The notes: generated by a model from the sequence alone, not told the origin. A stretch of 64,000 nt of DNA from Curtobacterium sp. ISL-83 (GCF_018613895.1 NZ_JAGGPH010000002.1:124001-188000), one strand, 5' to 3'. Counted from the first letter of the stretch, positions 42,941 through 53,787 are shown. Translations and numbers: made by a program.

Positions 42941-43930
42941 ATGCGGTTCTACCTGCAGAAAGCGGCGTTCTACGTCGTCGCCCTCTGGGCGGCCCTGACG
43001 CTGAACTTCTTCATCCCCCGATGGATGCCGGGCAACCCGGTCGACATCCTCATCTCGAAGCTGTCGGCGAAGGGTCCGGTGTCCCCGGCGACCCGCCACG
43101 CGCTCGAACTGCTCCTCGGTACCAACTCCAACGAGCCGCTCTGGAAGCAGTACGTCGACTACCTCGGCAACGTCTTCCACGGCGACCTCGGCGTGAGCGT
43201 GACCTACTTCCCGGCGTCGGTCACCCAGATCATCGGGCAGACGTTGCCCTGGACGATCGGGCTCATCGGCCTGGCGACGATCATCTCGTTCGTCCTCGGG
43301 ATCCTGCTCGGCCAGCTCGCCGGCTGGAAGCGCGGGTCCTGGCTGGACAACGTCATCCCGGTGACGACGATGTTCCAGTCCGTCCCGTACTTCTGGCTCG
43401 CCCTGATCCTGCTGTACGTCTTCGCGAGCATCGTGCCGATCTTCCCGCTCAACGGCGGGTACGACGTCTACAGCGTCGAACCCGGGTTCAACGGTCCCTT
43501 CATCGGCAGCGTCCTCTACTACGGCGCGCTGCCGGCACTGACGATCGTGCTGTCCTCGGTCGGCGGCTGGATGCTCGGGATGCGGAACATGATGGTGTCG
43601 ACGCTCTCCGAGGACTACATCCTCACCGCGGAGGCGAAGGGACTGCACCCGCGGCGGGTGCGCACCGTCTACGCGGCACGGAACGCCGTCCTGCCGTCGT
43701 TCGCCGGGTTCGCGATCTCCCTCGGGTTCGTCGTCGCCGGCTCGATCGTCACGGAGCAGGTGTTCTCGTACCCGGGCATCGGGTCGGCGCTCCTGAACGC
43801 GGTGCAGAGCAACGACTACGCGCTCATGCAGGGCATCTTCCTCGTCATCACGATCTCCGTGCTGGGCGCGAACCTGCTCGTCGACCTGCTGTACGCGATC
43901 ATCGACCCCCGCACGCGGGCTCGGGCCTAG
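42941..43930 (+). CDS. ABC transporter permease, DppB/OppB type
   Basis: 329-residue membrane protein of the BPD transport family with about six helices. The N-terminus (ALTLNFFIPRWMPGNPVDIL) matches the DppB opening, and the ATPase-docking EAA loop is AEAKGLHPRRVRTVYAARNA. It pairs with the next permease to form the pore. It starts 33 bases after the binding-protein stop and lies 12 bases before the next permease. Confidence 0.92.
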   Translation: MRFYLQKAAFYVVALWAALTLNFFIPRWMPGNPVDILISKLSAKGPVSPATRHALELLLGTNSNEPLWKQYVDYLGNVFHGDLGVSVTYFPASVTQIIGQTLPWTIGLIGLATIISFVLGILLGQLAGWKRGSWLDNVIPVTTMFQSVPYFWLALILLYVFASIVPIFPLNGGYDVYSVEPGFNGPFIGSVLYYGALPALTIVLSSVGGWMLGMRNMMVSTLSEDYILTAEAKGLHPRRVRTVYAARNAVLPSFAGFAISLGFVVAGSIVTEQVFSYPGIGSALLNAVQSNDYALMQGIFLVITISVLGANLLVDLLYAIIDPRTRARA

Positions 43931-43942
43931 GAGCCGCTGACC

Positions 43943-44952
43943 ATGACCTCCACCACCGCACTCGACCCCGGGATCGCCGCGGGCTCCGTCCGCGCCGGGC
44001 GCCGGCGCAACCTGCCGTCCTTGACGCCGAAACTCATCGCCGGGCTCGGCATCGCAGGGCTCATCATCCTGTTCGGCCTGATCGGCCCGCTGGTCCTGGG
44101 GAGCCCCTCCGCCATCAGCGACGCCGGACTCGCCGGGCCGAGCGGCGCCCACCTGCTCGGCACCACCCAGACCGGCCAGGACGTCCTCGCGCAGCTCGCG
44201 AACGCCACCAGGGGCTCGCTGATCATCGGCTTCATCGTGGGCATCCTGGCGATGGTCGCGTCCGCGTTCTTCGGGATCGTCGGCGCGTACGTCGGCGGCT
44301 GGGTCGACGAGACCTTCTCGCTGTTCACGAACGTCGTGCTCGTGATCCCCGGGCTCCCGCTCGTCATCATCATCTCGAGCTACGTGCCCGACAAGGGGCT
44401 GCTGCTCATCGCCGGGGTCCTCGCGATCACGAGCTGGGCCGGCAGCGCCCGTGTCCTCCGCAGCGTGACCCTGAGCCTCCGTGGTCGCGACTACGTCTCC
44501 GCGGCACGTGTCTCCGGCGAGAAGACGTGGCGGATCCTGTTCGTCGAGATCCTGCCGAACCTGGTGCCGATCCTCGCCTCGCAGTTCGTCTTCGCGATCA
44601 TCTTCGCGATCCTCGGGGAGGCCGGGCTGTCGTTCCTCGGGCTCGGGGCCTCCGGAGCGCTGACCTGGGGCACGATGCTCTTCTACGCGCAGAACGGCCT
44701 GGCCCTCCGGCTCGGTGCCTGGTGGTGGTTCGTGCCCCCGGGGCTCCTCATCGCCCTGTTCGGAGCCGCCCTGTCACTGATCAACTTCTCGATCGACGAG
44801 ATCATCGACCCGAAGCTCCGGGCCTCCACCCGGTCCGCGCGGAAGCGCTGGGTGATGAGCCGTCGTGAAGCCGCCGCCATCGAGCGCGACGCGGCCGTCG
44901 GCACCACCATGACCGGCACGATCGCCACCACCGACGCCGAGGAGGCCGGACG

Positions 44953-44956
<4 letters not shown>
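43943..44956 (+). CDS. ABC transporter permease, DppC/OppC type
   Basis: 337-residue permease with about six helices. The GTTQTGQDVLAQLANATRGSL segment is the DppC hallmark (GTDxxGRDVxSR), and the EAA loop is SAARVSGEKTWRILFVEILPN. The C-terminal 60 residues extend past the last helix with basic and alanine-rich sequence. Its stop overlaps the next ATG by four bases, coupling it to the ATPase gene. Confidence 0.92.
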
Positions 44957-45959
<1,003 letters not shown>

Positions 45960-45963
<4 letters not shown>

Positions 45964-46757
45964 GCACCCTCGAGTTCCGGAACGTCACCAAGGAGTACCG
46001 GATCCGCGGCGGGTGGCGCGGCTCGCGCCTGACCGCCGTCGACGACGTCTCCTTCACCCTCGAGGCCGGCAAGACCATCGCACTGGTGGGTCAGTCCGGC
46101 AGCGGCAAGTCGACCATCGCGAAGCTGCTCATGCAGCTCGAACGACCGACGCGCGGCCAGATCCTGCTCGACGGCGAGCCCGTGCACCGGCACGGCTCCG
46201 GCCTCCGCGACTACCGGAGCGCCGTGCAGATGGTCTTCCAGGACCCGTTCGCGTCGCTCAACCCGTTCCACACCATCGGGCACCACCTCGCCCGTCCCCT
46301 CCGGCTGCACGGGAAGGTGCACACCGCGGACGAGGAGCGGGCGGGTGTCCGTCGGCTGCTCGAACGCGTCCGCCTCGACCCGCCCGACGAGGTCGCCGAG
46401 AAGCGTCCGCACGAGCTGTCCGGCGGGCAGCGGCAACGGGTCGCGATCGCCCGTGCGCTGGCACCGCAACCGCGGATCCTGGTCGCGGACGAGCCGGTGT
46501 CGATGCTCGACGTGTCGATCCGGCTCGGCGTGCTCAACCTGCTCGCCGGCCTGCAGCGCGAGGAGGACCTCGGTGTCCTCTACATCACGCACGACCTCGC
46601 GACCGCCCGGCACTTCTCCGACGAGATCCTCGTCATGTACAAGGGCCAGATCGTCGAACGGGGACCGTCCGACGACGTCATCCTCAACCCGCAACACGAG
46701 TACACGAAGCTGCTCGCCGAAGCGGCACCCAACCCCGAGAAGAGGATCAGCGCGTGA
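45960..46757 (+). CDS. ABC transporter ATP-binding protein, DppF type
   Basis: 265-residue ATPase with Walker A GQSGSGKST, the Q-loop in MVFQDPFASLNPFHTIGHHL, signature LSGGQRQRVAIARAL, Walker B ILVADEPVSMLD and switch histidine ITHDLATA. It lacks the long C-terminal extension of many peptide-transporter subunits. The start overlaps the DppD-type stop (ATGA) and the stop overlaps the beta-mannosidase GTG (GTGA), making a single translation unit of five genes. Confidence 0.92.
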
Positions 46758-49273
46758 CCGCACTGCACCCGGACCTGCCCACCACCGACGGACGGGAGGC
46801 GCGGCTCGGCCACCGACTCGACCTCACGGGATCGACGTGGACCGTCACACCCACCGCCGGTCCCGTCCCCGAGTCCCTCGCGCACCGCTTCGCGGCGCCG
46901 ATCGGCGCCACCGTCCCCGGCGAGGTCCACACCGACCTGCTGGCCGCCGGCATCATCGACGACCCGTTCGACGGCGACAACGAAGCACTGCTGGCCTGGA
47001 TCGGGTACTGCGAATGGCAGTACCGCACCACGTTCACGTGGACGGCGGGTGACGCCGTCCGCCACGACCTGGTCGCCGACGGGCTCGACACCGCCGCGAC
47101 CATCACGCTGAACGGGCACGAGGTCGCCCGGACCGCCAACCAGCACCGGTCGTACCGCTTCGACGTCCGCCCCTTCCTGGTCGAGGGGACGAACGAGCTC
47201 GTCGTCGACCTCCGCTCGCCGATCGAGTACGCCCGCGAGCAAGAGGTCGTCCTCGGCGCACGACCCAAGGTGATGCACCACCCGTTCAACGCGATCCGGA
47301 AGCGCGCGAGCGACTTCGGGTGGGACTGGGGGATCGACCTGTCCACCTCCGGGATCTGGCGGCCGATCGGCATCGAGTCCTGGTCCGGCGTCCGCATCGC
47401 CAGTGTCCGACCGCTCGTCGACGTGGTCGCCGGGCGCGGCGTCCTGACGGCGCACGTCGACCTGGAGTGGGCGTCGGAGACGCACCCACCGACGGAGGTG
47501 ACGGTCGAGGTGGCCGGGGGGCGGGCCTCCCGGCCGGTGACCGTCGGCGAGACGGCGGTGACCCTCGTCGTCGAGCCCGACCACGTCGACCTCTGGTGGC
47601 CGCGCGGCCACGGGGAGCAGCCGCTGTACCGGGTGAGTGTCCGGGCCGGCGACGCCGACTGGTCGGCGCGCATCGGGTTCCGGACGGTGACGCTCGACAC
47701 GACGCCCGACGCGGACGGCTCGCCGTTCTCGATCGCGGTGAACGACCGCCCGGTGTACGTCCGCGGGGCGAACTGGATCCCGGACGACGCCCTCGTCACC
47801 CGGATGACGCCGGAGCGGTACCGGGCGTCGGTCACCGACGCCGCCGACGCGGGGATGAACCTGCTGCGCGTCTGGGGCGGCGGGATGTTCGAGTCCGACG
47901 ACTTCTACGACGTGTGCGACGAACTCGGGATCCTGGTGTGGCAGGACTTCCTGTTCGCGTGCGCTGCGTACAGCGAGGAGGAACCCCTGCGGAGCGAGGT
48001 CGAGGCGGAGGCTCGCGAGGCGGTCACCCGACTCTCGGCGCACCCGAGCCTGGCGCTCTGGAACGGTTGCAACGAGAACATCTGGGCCTACGTCGAGTGG
48101 GGGTGGGCGAAGGACCTGGTCGGTCGGACGTGGGGCGAGGGCTACTACCGCGAGCTGCTCCCCGCGATCGTGGCGGAACTCGACCCCACGCGGCCGTACT
48201 CGCCGGGCAGCCCGTTCTCGTTCCTCGACTACGCGCACCCGAACGACGAGCGCAACGGCACCATGCACATCTGGGACGTCTGGAACCAGCGCGACTACGC
48301 CGACTACGCCACGCACCACCCGCGCTTCGCCTCGGAGTTCGGGTTCCAGGGTCCGCCGGCGTGGACCACGCTGGTCGACGTCGTGCACGACGAGCCGCTC
48401 GACCCCTACGGGCACCAGATGCTCGTGCACCAGAAGGCGGACGACGGCAACGGCAAGCTCGAGCGCGGCCTCGGTGCCCACCTGCCCGTGCCGACGACGA
48501 TCGAGGGCTGGCACTGGGCGACGCAGCTCAACCAGGCCCGCGCGATCCGCTTCGCCGTCGAGCACTTCCGCTCGGAGTTCCCGCGGAACACGGGGGCGAT
48601 CGTGTGGCAGCTCAACGACGACTGGCCCGTGGTGTCGTGGGCGGCCGTCGACCACGCCGGCATCCGGAAGCCGCTCTGGTACGCACTGCGCGACGCGTAC
48701 CAGGACCGTCTGCTCGTGTTCCGGCCCCGCGAGGACGGCGGGCTCGAGCTCGTGCTGCACAACGACAGCGACACCGCGCTTGCCGGGTCGGTCGTCGTCG
48801 AGCGTCGGTCCGCCGACGCCGTCGAACCCCTGGCCACCGCGACCGTCGACCTCGCTGCGCCGGCACGGGGTCTCGCCCGGGTCGGCGTCCCGGACGAACT
48901 GGCCACCGTGACGGACGCCGCGTCCGAGTTCCTCGTGGCGCGCATCGGGGACGCGCGCGCACACCACTGGTTCGCCGAGGACACCGACCTGACGCTCGCT
49001 GCCACCCGTGAAGCGGTCGACGTCCTCGTCGAACCGGTCGACGGCGGCTTCGACGTGGTCGTCACCGCGCGGTCGGTCGTGAAGGACCTGTTCCTGCAGG
49101 CCGACCGCATCCACCGCGGTGCGCGCGTGGGGGACGGACTGGTCACCCTCGCTCCGGGTGAGCGGGCCCGGATCCGGGTCACGGTGCCGGCCGGGACCCC
49201 GGTGCCGGACGCCTCGACGCTCGCGTTCCCGGTGCTATGTTCAGCCGGTGACGTGGTTGCCCGAGCTCAGTGA
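46754..49273 (+). CDS. Beta-mannosidase, glycoside hydrolase family 2
   Basis: 839-residue enzyme that removes non-reducing terminal mannose from beta-mannosides. The N-terminal sandwich domains include GATVPGEVHTDLLAAGIIDD and KRASDFGWDWGIDL. The catalytic domain has RVWGGGMFESDDFYDVCDE, the acid/base in LWNGCNENIWAY (NE motif) and the nucleophile in FASEFGFQGPPAW. No signal peptide, so it acts on imported oligosaccharides in the cytoplasm. The GTG at 46754 overlaps the ATPase stop (GTGA); longer frames are spurious. It overlaps the LacI-like start by 26 bases. Confidence 0.93.
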   Translation: MTALHPDLPTTDGREARLGHRLDLTGSTWTVTPTAGPVPESLAHRFAAPIGATVPGEVHTDLLAAGIIDDPFDGDNEALLAWIGYCEWQYRTTFTWTAGDAVRHDLVADGLDTAATITLNGHEVARTANQHRSYRFDVRPFLVEGTNELVVDLRSPIEYAREQEVVLGARPKVMHHPFNAIRKRASDFGWDWGIDLSTSGIWRPIGIESWSGVRIASVRPLVDVVAGRGVLTAHVDLEWASETHPPTEVTVEVAGGRASRPVTVGETAVTLVVEPDHVDLWWPRGHGEQPLYRVSVRAGDADWSARIGFRTVTLDTTPDADGSPFSIAVNDRPVYVRGANWIPDDALVTRMTPERYRASVTDAADAGMNLLRVWGGGMFESDDFYDVCDELGILVWQDFLFACAAYSEEEPLRSEVEAEAREAVTRLSAHPSLALWNGCNENIWAYVEWGWAKDLVGRTWGEGYYRELLPAIVAELDPTRPYSPGSPFSFLDYAHPNDERNGTMHIWDVWNQRDYADYATHHPRFASEFGFQGPPAWTTLVDVVHDEPLDPYGHQMLVHQKADDGNGKLERGLGAHLPVPTTIEGWHWATQLNQARAIRFAVEHFRSEFPRNTGAIVWQLNDDWPVVSWAAVDHAGIRKPLWYALRDAYQDRLLVFRPREDGGLELVLHNDSDTALAGSVVVERRSADAVEPLATATVDLAAPARGLARVGVPDELATVTDAASEFLVARIGDARAHHWFAEDTDLTLAATREAVDVLVEPVDGGFDVVVTARSVVKDLFLQADRIHRGARVGDGLVTLAPGERARIRVTVPAGTPVPDASTLAFPVLCSAGDVVARAQ

Positions 49274-50162
49274 CCCGACGTTGCCGGGGTCGGTGGGGAT
49301 CTGCATCCACCGACCCCGGCGGCGCGTCGCACTCGAGCCGTTCTGGATGCAGTACGTCCGGGGGGTCGAGGAAACCCTCGCCGCGCACGGCATGACGCTC
49401 CTGCTCGAGGTCGTGCTCGACGCCGAGGCCGAGGTCGCCACCTTCCGCCGCTGGGCGGCCGGTGACCGGATCGGCGGGGTCATCGTCACGGACGTCCGGG
49501 CGGACGACGTCCGCATCCCCGCGCTCCGCGGTCTCGGACTCCCCGCCGTCCTCATCGGGAGCCCCGGCGAGGCCCGTGACTTCTCGACGGTCTCGACCGA
49601 CGACGCGGCGGTCGCGACGAGCATCGTCGCGCACCTGGCGGAGCGCGGGCACCGGCGAGTGGCGCGCATCAGCGGCCCGGCCGAGTTCCGGCACACCGGC
49701 GAACGGACGGCGGCGTTCGACGAGGCCGCACGCGCCGTGGGCATGACGTTCGACGTCATCGAGGGTGACTACACCGCCGAGTCCGGCGACCGGGGGACCC
49801 GCGACGTCCTCGCCGGTCGCCCGACGTCCGGCGTGACGGCGATCGTGTACGACAACGACGTGATGGCGATCACGGGCCTCGCCACCGTGCGTGCTGCCGG
49901 GCTCGACGTGCCCGGCGACCTCGCGCTCCTGGCATGGGACGACTCGGTGCAGTGCCAGCTCACCGTGCCACCCCTGACCGCGATGTCGCACGACATCGCG
50001 GCCTACGGCGTCGATTCGGCTCGGGCGTTGCTCGACGTGCTCGCCGGGGCGCCGCGGGTCGATCGCCGGGCAGCGCAGCCGGTGCTCGTGCCGCGCGGCT
50101 CGACGGCGTCGCGCTGGACCGTGGTGGGGGACCCGCGCCGGGCACTCGTCGAACGGGCCTGA
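49248..50162 (+). CDS. LacI-type ligand-sensing protein lacking the DNA-binding domain
   Basis: The 304-residue product is the periplasmic-binding-like core of a LacI/GalR regulator: GSVGICIHRPRRRVALEPFW, GVIVTDVRADDVR, AHLAERGHRRVARISGP, AIVYDNDVMAITGLATVRAAG and LLAWDDSVQCQLTVPPLT. The usual 50-60 residue N-terminal helix-turn-helix is absent. The GTG at 49248 is the only good start; the frame upstream is the beta-mannosidase gene in another phase and holds no HTH. It may bind sugar without DNA, or act with another partner. Last gene of the mannoside operon. Confidence 0.8.
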   Translation: MTWLPELSDPTLPGSVGICIHRPRRRVALEPFWMQYVRGVEETLAAHGMTLLLEVVLDAEAEVATFRRWAAGDRIGGVIVTDVRADDVRIPALRGLGLPAVLIGSPGEARDFSTVSTDDAAVATSIVAHLAERGHRRVARISGPAEFRHTGERTAAFDEAARAVGMTFDVIEGDYTAESGDRGTRDVLAGRPTSGVTAIVYDNDVMAITGLATVRAAGLDVPGDLALLAWDDSVQCQLTVPPLTAMSHDIAAYGVDSARALLDVLAGAPRVDRRAAQPVLVPRGSTASRWTVVGDPRRALVERA

Positions 50163-50276
50163 GACTCGCGCTCCCTGTACGGTCCACGAGCCGCGTCACG
50201 GAGGCGCCGCAGCCGGAGGACGTCCCACGGACGTACGATCAGTGAGCCCCACTCGTCGACGAAGACGGAGACCCGA

Positions 50277-51911
50277 ATGACCCCCACCACCAGCCCGAGC
50301 GACGACGCCCCGACCACCGACGAGCGTGTCGACACCCCGCGCCACCGTGCCACCGCTTCCGTCGCCGCGATCCTCGCCGAGTCCGCCGCCCGGTACCCGG
50401 ACGACGTCGCCGTCATCGTGGGGGACCAGCGGACGACCTACGCCGAGCTGTGGGCCGAGACCCTGGCCTACGCGGGCGCCCTCCGCGCCCGGGGCGTCGC
50501 CGAGGGCGACCGGGTCGCCATGCTCCTGCCGAACGTCGCCGACTTCCCCCGCGTCTACTACGCGACCCTCGCGCTCGGCGCGGTCGCGGTGCCGGTGCAC
50601 GCGCTCCTGAAGCGCCGCGAGATCGAGTACGTGCTCCGCGACAGCGGCGCGTCGCTGCTCGTCTGCGCAGCCCCGCTGCTCACCGAGGGCGCGGCCGGTG
50701 CCGCCCTCGCGGGCGTCGACGTCATCTCCGTCCTCGCCCCGGCGGCGTCGGGTGCGTCCGATGACGGACCGGACCGCCTGGAGGCGCTGGCCGCGTCCGC
50801 CACGCCGCTCACCACCTACGTCCCCCGCGATCCCTTCGACACGGCGACGATCCTGTACACCAGCGGGACGACCGGACAGCCGAAGGGTGCCGAGGGCTCC
50901 CACTTCGCCCTGCTCGAGCAGGTCAACACCAACCTGATGACGACGTTCGACATGCACCGTGGTGACGTCCTGCTCGGCGCGCTCCCGCTGTTCCACACGT
51001 TCGGGCAGACCTGCACGATGAACACCGGGTTCCGCGCCGGCGCGACGATCGTGATGCTGCCGCGGTTCGACGGCGACACGGCCCTCGCCGCGATGGTCGA
51101 GCACGAGTGCGGGATCTTCATGGGCGTGCCGACGATGTACATGGCGCTCCTCGACGCGGCGACCCGCACCGATGCCCGTCCGTCGCTGCGGTACGCGATC
51201 TCGGGTGGCGCGTCGTTGCCCCTCGCGGTGCTCGAACGGTTCCAGTCCGTGTTCGACGCTCCGATCCACGAGGGCTACGGGCTCACCGAGACGTCCCCGG
51301 TCGCGACCTTCAACCACGTCGGGCAGCCCCCGCGCCCGGGCACGATCGGCACGCCGGTGTGGGGCGTCGACGTGGAGATCGCGGACCCGTCCTCGGCCGA
51401 CGCGATCGTGCTCGTCCCGCGCGGCGAGATCGGCGAGCTCGTGATCCGCGGGCACAACCTGATGAACGGGTACCTGAACCGTCCGGAGGACACCGCGGCG
51501 GCGATCGTCGACGGGTGGTTCCGGACGGGCGACCTCGGGACGAAGGACGACGACGGCTACATCACCATCGTCGACCGGACGAAGGACATGATCATCCGCA
51601 ACGGCTACAACGTGTACCCGCGGCAGGTGGAGGAGGTCCTCGCCACGCACCCGGAGGTCGCCATGGCGGCGGTGTTCGGGGTTCCGCACGAGGTGCACGG
51701 TCAGGAGATCGAGGCCGCCGTGGTGCTGCGGGCCGACGCGTCCGTCTCACCCGAGGAACTCGTCGCCTTCGTGTCCGCGGAGATCGCCGCCTACAAGTTC
51801 CCGCGCGTGGTGCACGTCGTCGACGCGCTGCCGCTCGGGCCGAGCGGCAAGGTGCTGAAGCGGGACCTCGTCGAACGCTTCAGCGCCCCGGTCGTTCAGA
51901 CCGGGCGGTAG
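50277..51911 (+). CDS. Acyl-CoA synthetase (AMP-forming), FadD-like
   Basis: The 544-residue enzyme activates a fatty or related acid through an acyl-adenylate. It has the P-loop-like YTSGTTGQPKG, the A5 motif YGLTETSPV, the A7 aspartate in WFRTGDLGTKDDDGYI, DRTKDMIIRNGYNVYP and the catalytic lysine in PLGPSGKVLKRDL. No signal peptide. It may feed the acyl-CoA oxidase encoded at 7461-9563, but the genes are far apart and not linked in sequence. It is transcribed alone, with a convergent small gene overlapping its 3' end. Confidence 0.92.
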   Translation: MTPTTSPSDDAPTTDERVDTPRHRATASVAAILAESAARYPDDVAVIVGDQRTTYAELWAETLAYAGALRARGVAEGDRVAMLLPNVADFPRVYYATLALGAVAVPVHALLKRREIEYVLRDSGASLLVCAAPLLTEGAAGAALAGVDVISVLAPAASGASDDGPDRLEALAASATPLTTYVPRDPFDTATILYTSGTTGQPKGAEGSHFALLEQVNTNLMTTFDMHRGDVLLGALPLFHTFGQTCTMNTGFRAGATIVMLPRFDGDTALAAMVEHECGIFMGVPTMYMALLDAATRTDARPSLRYAISGGASLPLAVLERFQSVFDAPIHEGYGLTETSPVATFNHVGQPPRPGTIGTPVWGVDVEIADPSSADAIVLVPRGEIGELVIRGHNLMNGYLNRPEDTAAAIVDGWFRTGDLGTKDDDGYITIVDRTKDMIIRNGYNVYPRQVEEVLATHPEVAMAAVFGVPHEVHGQEIEAAVVLRADASVSPEELVAFVSAEIAAYKFPRVVHVVDALPLGPSGKVLKRDLVERFSAPVVQTGR

Positions 51912-52102
51912 ATCGCGATCGGGGGAGCGTCGGGGTCGCCACCGTCGTGCGCCTGGCCGGTCGCGAGCCAGGTGCGCCCCTCGTGTTCGATCGTCGTCGG
52001 CAGGTCGCCGTGCACGAGGATGCGGACGGCCGGTCGGTCCCCGTCGATCAGGTCGACCCCGTGGGCCTCGGTCCCGCCCGGATTGTCGTGCACGTAGCTC
52101 AT
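51896..52102 (-). CDS. Hypothetical protein (68 aa)
   Basis: A 68-residue frame begins MSYVHDNPGGTEAHGVDLID and includes ILVHGDLPTTIEHEGRTWLATG. GGATCGGG precedes the ATG at an acceptable distance. Its 3' end overlaps the acyl-CoA synthetase stop by 16 bases in convergent orientation. Its composition is not arginine-rich, unlike shadow frames. No family recognised. Confidence 0.55.
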   Translation of the reverse strand: MSYVHDNPGGTEAHGVDLIDGDRPAVRILVHGDLPTTIEHEGRTWLATGQAHDGGDPDAPPIAIYRPV

Positions 52103-52512
52103 GCACCCGATCCAACACGAGTCGCCTCGGAGACCACCCGCGACACGACGGCAGAGGCCGGCCGGGTCGACAGGTCCGGTGACAGAGGGCACCGACGGGG
52201 CGCAGGATTCGGGTTCCCGCGCCCCACCGGAGCGGTGGACGGTCCGCGAGCCAGGGTTCCCGCACCCGTCCTGGGTGCACGACGGCACGCGGCGGCGTTC
52301 GGGTCGGGCGCGTCCCATCGGGCTGCGCAACGCTGCGCCGGGGCTCGGCAACCGGGAAGGGTGGTCCCGTGCAGGCCCTGAAGAGTGATCCGGAGCCGTG
52401 GCCGGATCGGGTGGGGCCGATCTGCCCGGCATGCGGTTAACCGCAATCCCGCAATCCCGCACCACGACGACCGGGCACGACGCGCCGCGCCTCCGCTCGC
52501 TTCGCCCGATCC
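52103..52512. other. Gap without a recognisable gene
   Basis: This 410-base stretch upstream of the second tRNA-Gly holds only short, arginine-rich frames with no motif. I see no repeat or hairpin of note. Confidence 0.55.
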
Positions 52513-52531
52513 GCCGGACTTCCGCTAGTCT
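52513..52531 (+). promoter_or_regulatory. Probable promoter of tRNA-Gly copy 2
   Basis: TAGTCT at 52526-52531 lies ten bases before the tRNA, right after the 15-mer GCCGGACTTCCGCTA (52513-52527), which is identical to that upstream of tRNA-Val(CAC). No clear -35 is visible. Confidence 0.4.
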
Positions 52532-52541
52532 GACGTGGTAC

Positions 52542-52613
52542 GCGGATGTGGCGCAGTGGTAGCGCATCACCTTGCCAAGGTGAGGGTCGCGAGTTCGAAT
52601 CTCGTCATCCGCT
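52542..52613 (+). tRNA. tRNA-Gly (GCC), copy 2
   Basis: Identical over all 72 bases to the copy at 18309, with anticodon GCC in loop TTGCCAA. It stands alone, with its own terminator at 52621. CCA is not encoded. Confidence 0.96.
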
Positions 52614-52620
52614 CGTGCAG

Positions 52621-52647
52621 AAGGCCCCGGTCACCGACCGGGGCCTT
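52621..52647 (+). terminator. Terminator of tRNA-Gly copy 2
   Basis: AAGGCCCCGGT and ACCGGGGCCTT form a perfect 11-bp stem with a five-base loop, seven bases after the tRNA. The tail is only CGTCG. Confidence 0.8.
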
Positions 52648-52705
52648 CGTCGTCGGACCGGACGCAGTGTCAGCCGGACAGCTAGTAAGTCAGTCAGTCA
52701 GTCGG

Positions 52706-52957
52706 TCAGCCGGTCATGACGATGCGCGCGCCGGGGAGTCCCACCCAGCTGCGCGTGCCGTCCGACACGTGCGTCACCAGTACTGTGTCGCACCCGCGGC
52801 ACCGGGCCACGGTGCCGATCGCGGTCCGGTAGACCCGCGCTCCGGCGAGCACCCCGACCGTTCCGCACCCGACGCAGCGCAGGAGCGCGGTGGTCGGCTC
52901 CGGCCCGAGGACGTCCTCGAGCACCCCGGCCAGCGCGTTCCCGTCGACGATGGTCAT
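52706..52957 (-). CDS. DUF6510-like zinc-ribbon protein
   Basis: The 83-residue protein has two CxxC knuckles, CVGCGTV and CRGCDTV, spaced to bind one zinc. It resembles the DUF6510 family seen next to oxidoreductase genes in actinobacteria, from memory. It starts within four bases of the stop of the FAD/NAD oxidoreductase gene (ATGA), so it is the third member of that operon. Role unknown; the ribbon could bind a partner or a nucleic acid. Confidence 0.7.
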   Translation of the reverse strand: MTIVDGNALAGVLEDVLGPEPTTALLRCVGCGTVGVLAGARVYRTAIGTVARCRGCDTVLVTHVSDGTRSWVGLPGARIVMTG

Positions 52958-53787
52958 CAGCTGCCTCCGAACCGTTCGGCACGGACCGTGCTCGTGTCGT
53001 GCCCGAGCTCGTCGAGCCACCGCAGCACCTGCTCCACGAACGGGGTCGAGCCGCAGACGTAGACCAGGGCGTGGTCCTCCGGCGGGAAGACCGCGCCGGC
53101 GAGGGCGTCCTTCGTGAGCCGCCCGGCGGGGAGTGCGGCACCCTCCGGAGCACGACGGCTGTACACGCGTGTGACCTCGAGCGGTGCGGCGGCCCGGGTC
53201 GCGGCGTCGAGTTCGTCCCGGAAGAACACGTCCTCCGGGGTCCGCACCGCGTACAGCAGCCGGAACCGTGTCGGATCGGCGGCCGCGGCGTGCGCGGTGA
53301 GCATCGCGGCGAGCGGGACGATGCCCGACCCCCCGGCGATGAGCTGCACAGGGCGGCTGGCCTCGGCAGCGGGACGCCAGACGAACCAGCCGCCGAGCGG
53401 GCCGTGCACTTCGAGTGCGTCGCCCACCTCGACGGCGTCGACCAGGAACGGCGAGACCTCGCCGCCCTCGACGCGGTCGACCGCGAGGGTCACCCTCGTA
53501 CCCGGCCCGGACGAGGCGATGGAGTACGACCGCGTGGCCTGGTAGCCGTCCTCCGCGGTGAGCCGCAGGTCCAGGTGCTGGCCCGGGTCGTTGCCGGGCC
53601 ACGTCGGCACGTCCAGGACGATGCGGCGCGCGTTCGGCGTCTCGGGCGTGACGGACGCGACGGTGGCGGCGTGCCAGGCCGGCCGCCTGCGGACCGCGGG
53701 CGACGTGGCGGGGGCGGGCCGCGCCTCCAGGCCGGTGCGCGTCTCCAGGCCGGTGCGCGTTTCCAGGCCGGTTTCAGGCGCGCTCAC
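52957..53787 (-). CDS. FAD/NAD(P)-binding oxidoreductase of the ferredoxin reductase type
   Basis: The 276-residue protein has the FAD motif ATRSYSIASSGP (RxYS), the NAD-binding start IAGGSGIVPLAAML and CGSTPFVEQVLRWL near the C-terminus. No iron-sulphur cluster motif follows. The GTG at 53787 overlaps the molybdo-enzyme stop by four bases. The first 25 residues carry a threefold repeat of ETRTGL-like units from an 18-bp DNA repeat. It likely supplies electrons to or takes them from the neighbouring molybdenum enzyme. Confidence 0.87.
   Translation of the reverse strand: MSAPETGLETRTGLETRTGLEARPAPATSPAVRRRPAWHAATVASVTPETPNARRIVLDVPTWPGNDPGQHLDLRLTAEDGYQATRSYSIASSGPGTRVTLAVDRVEGGEVSPFLVDAVEVGDALEVHGPLGGWFVWRPAAEASRPVQLIAGGSGIVPLAAMLTAHAAAADPTRFRLLYAVRTPEDVFFRDELDAATRAAAPLEVTRVYSRRAPEGAALPAGRLTKDALAGAVFPPEDHALVYVCGSTPFVEQVLRWLDELGHDTSTVRAERFGGS
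53725..53777 (-). repeat. 18-bp tandem repeat in the oxidoreductase N-terminus
   Basis: About three copies of an 18-bp unit containing TCCAGGCCGGTGCGCGT occur in tandem. The length is a multiple of three, so copy changes would keep the frame. Confidence 0.7.
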
